DNA from: Spirochaetia bacterium
GTDB taxonomy: Bacteria; Spirochaetota; Spirochaetia; Treponematales; Breznakiellaceae
Reading direction: 5' to 3'
Length of the DNA: 6,651 bases
Assembly (NCBI GenBank): GCA_026002305.1
Contig: BOBI01000099.1
Coordinates: 1-6,651 of the forward strand
The position numbers and the translations under genes were made by a program. The notes under the pieces were generated by a model, which saw only the letters and a program-made list of their open reading frames with translations, had not been told where the DNA came from and ran no database searches. Positions 6,296 to 6,651 of the stretch are shown piece by piece; positions within the stretch are counted from its first letter, which is position 1, and every line of letters begins with the position of its first letter.

Positions 6296-6447
6296 CGCTT
6301 GATCATGCTCATAATAATTTCGTTCCGTTTTTCCATTTTGGCAAGGGTGACCTTGCTGGGGCGGTGGCGAATTTCCTTGATGATCTGCGCAATAATGGCT
6401 TTGTCCTTGACAATAGTCGGCTGGACAGGTTTAATTTTTGTTCCCAT
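6292..6447 (-). CDS. small basic protein (51 aa), candidate antitoxin or partner of the GNAT
   Basis: Begins MGTKIKPVQPTIVKDK and ends IIMSMIKR; 51 residues. AAGGAG lies 5 nt before the ATG, two in-frame TAA codons lie just upstream, and the TGA overlaps the GNAT start by 4 nt, so this is a real, first-in-operon gene. Two predicted helices (about 15-27 and 34-49) are separated by a HRPSK turn. It is rich in Lys/Arg/Ile with few acidic residues. I recognise no family: it is shorter than the ~90-aa DUF1778 ribbon-helix-helix antitoxins that normally precede GNAT toxins, and no RHH signature is visible. The context suggests an antitoxin or regulator; its basic character would suit nucleic-acid binding. 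Function is inference only. Confidence 0.7.
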   Translation of the reverse strand: MGTKIKPVQPTIVKDKAIIAQIIKEIRHRPSKVTLAKMEKRNEIIMSMIKR

Positions 6448-6452
6448 AGGCA

Positions 6453-6458
6453 CTCCTT
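6453..6458 (-). promoter_or_regulatory. ribosome binding site of the 51-aa gene
   Basis: AAGGAG on the - strand with a 5-nt spacer to the ATG at 6447. It establishes this short frame as a translated gene and probably drives translation of both genes in the pair. Confidence 0.8.
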
Positions 6459-6469
6459 ACCTTTAATGT

Positions 6470-6475
6470 ATCATA
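6470..6475 (-). promoter_or_regulatory. candidate -10 box of the 51-aa/GNAT operon
   Basis: TATGAT on the - strand (5 of 6 to TATAAT), 22 nt before the ATG, which would start the RNA just ahead of the AAGGAG site. The matching -35 position falls in the terminator stem and is poor, so the call is tentative. Confidence 0.3.
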
Positions 6476-6484
6476 GGTTCGACT

Positions 6485-6509
6485 AAAAGGCGATCACCCC
6501 GCCTTTTTT
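6485..6509. terminator. Rho-independent terminator, stronger in the + direction
   Basis: Perfect 8-bp stem (AAAAGGCG at 6485-6492 with CGCCTTTT at 6500-6507) around a 7-nt loop. On the + strand it ends in six T; on the - strand the stem closes with four T, then AGTC, so it is weaker there. It lies upstream of the 51-aa/GNAT pair and would insulate the pair from transcription entering from the right. Confidence 0.65.
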
Positions 6510-6530
6510 CACATTTTTTGTAAAACAGCA

Positions 6531-6558
6531 ATTCTGATATGAAGAGCCTCCGTGTCAA
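6531..6558 (-). promoter_or_regulatory. candidate promoter upstream of the terminator
   Basis: On the - strand TTGACA (6558-6553; full consensus -35), a 16-nt spacer and CAGAAT (6536-6531; 4 of 6). RNA from here would start near 6525 and meet the terminator at 6509-6485 before the 51-aa gene, suggesting either attenuation or a chance match. The rest of 6510-6651 is AT-rich with no supported gene. Confidence 0.25.
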
Positions 6559-6651
6559 GCACTCAAAGCAAATTTTTTGAAAATGAAGTTATTCTTCCTG
6601 TTTTACCACCTTTTTCCAAATCAAAATATAAGATAAGCTCGTAGAATAAGA

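Noticed and set aside
1..6651. CRISPR array, tRNA or rRNA
   Set aside because: No regularly spaced direct repeats, and no tRNA- or rRNA-like sequence noticed on either strand.

Overview
The window reads as a chromosomal stretch from an anaerobic, gut- or rumen-type bacterium of intermediate GC. Strong AAGGAG ribosome binding sites, an alkyl-DHAP-synthase-like flavoprotein paired with an FGGY kinase, and IS debris beside a small toxin-antitoxin-like pair would suit a spirochaete of the Treponema group. This is an impression from gene content only; no marker gene settles the taxon.

Layout, left to right. (1) 1-890: remnant of an IS3-family insertion sequence on the + strand. The DDE catalytic domain is intact, but the N-terminal DNA-binding part is missing and an in-frame TAA cuts off the conserved C-terminal tail, so it is a pseudogene. 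(2) 923-2077, + strand: an AT-richer DUF2130 gene (CPxC N-terminus, long charged coiled coil, C-terminal PD-(D/E)XK-like domain) with its own ribosome binding site and a possible extended -10 promoter. It converges on the next operon with only 8 bp between stop codons. (3) 5365-2086, - strand: a two-gene operon. An FGGY carbohydrate/polyol kinase is followed, with a 17-nt coding overlap, by an FAD-dependent alkyl-DHAP-synthase-like protein. A perfect inverted repeat covers the candidate -10 box and abuts the kinase start codon. (4) 5366-5731: a gene-free stretch unusually rich in short perfect inverted repeats, possibly a structured RNA, a long leader or a small palindromic element. (5) 6447-5732, - strand: a 51-aa basic protein whose stop overlaps the start of a TacT/AtaT-like GNAT acetyltransferase (ATGA), the architecture of a toxin-antitoxin module but with a small partner I do not recognise. 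A bidirectional-looking terminator and candidate promoters lie upstream of the pair.

The kinase and flavoprotein are almost certainly co-transcribed and translationally coupled, so they probably act on the same small-molecule route, perhaps a phosphorylated polyol feeding ether-lipid or related metabolism. The substrate cannot be read from the sequence. The best candidates for something undescribed are the 51-aa/GNAT pair and the hairpin-rich intergenic region.
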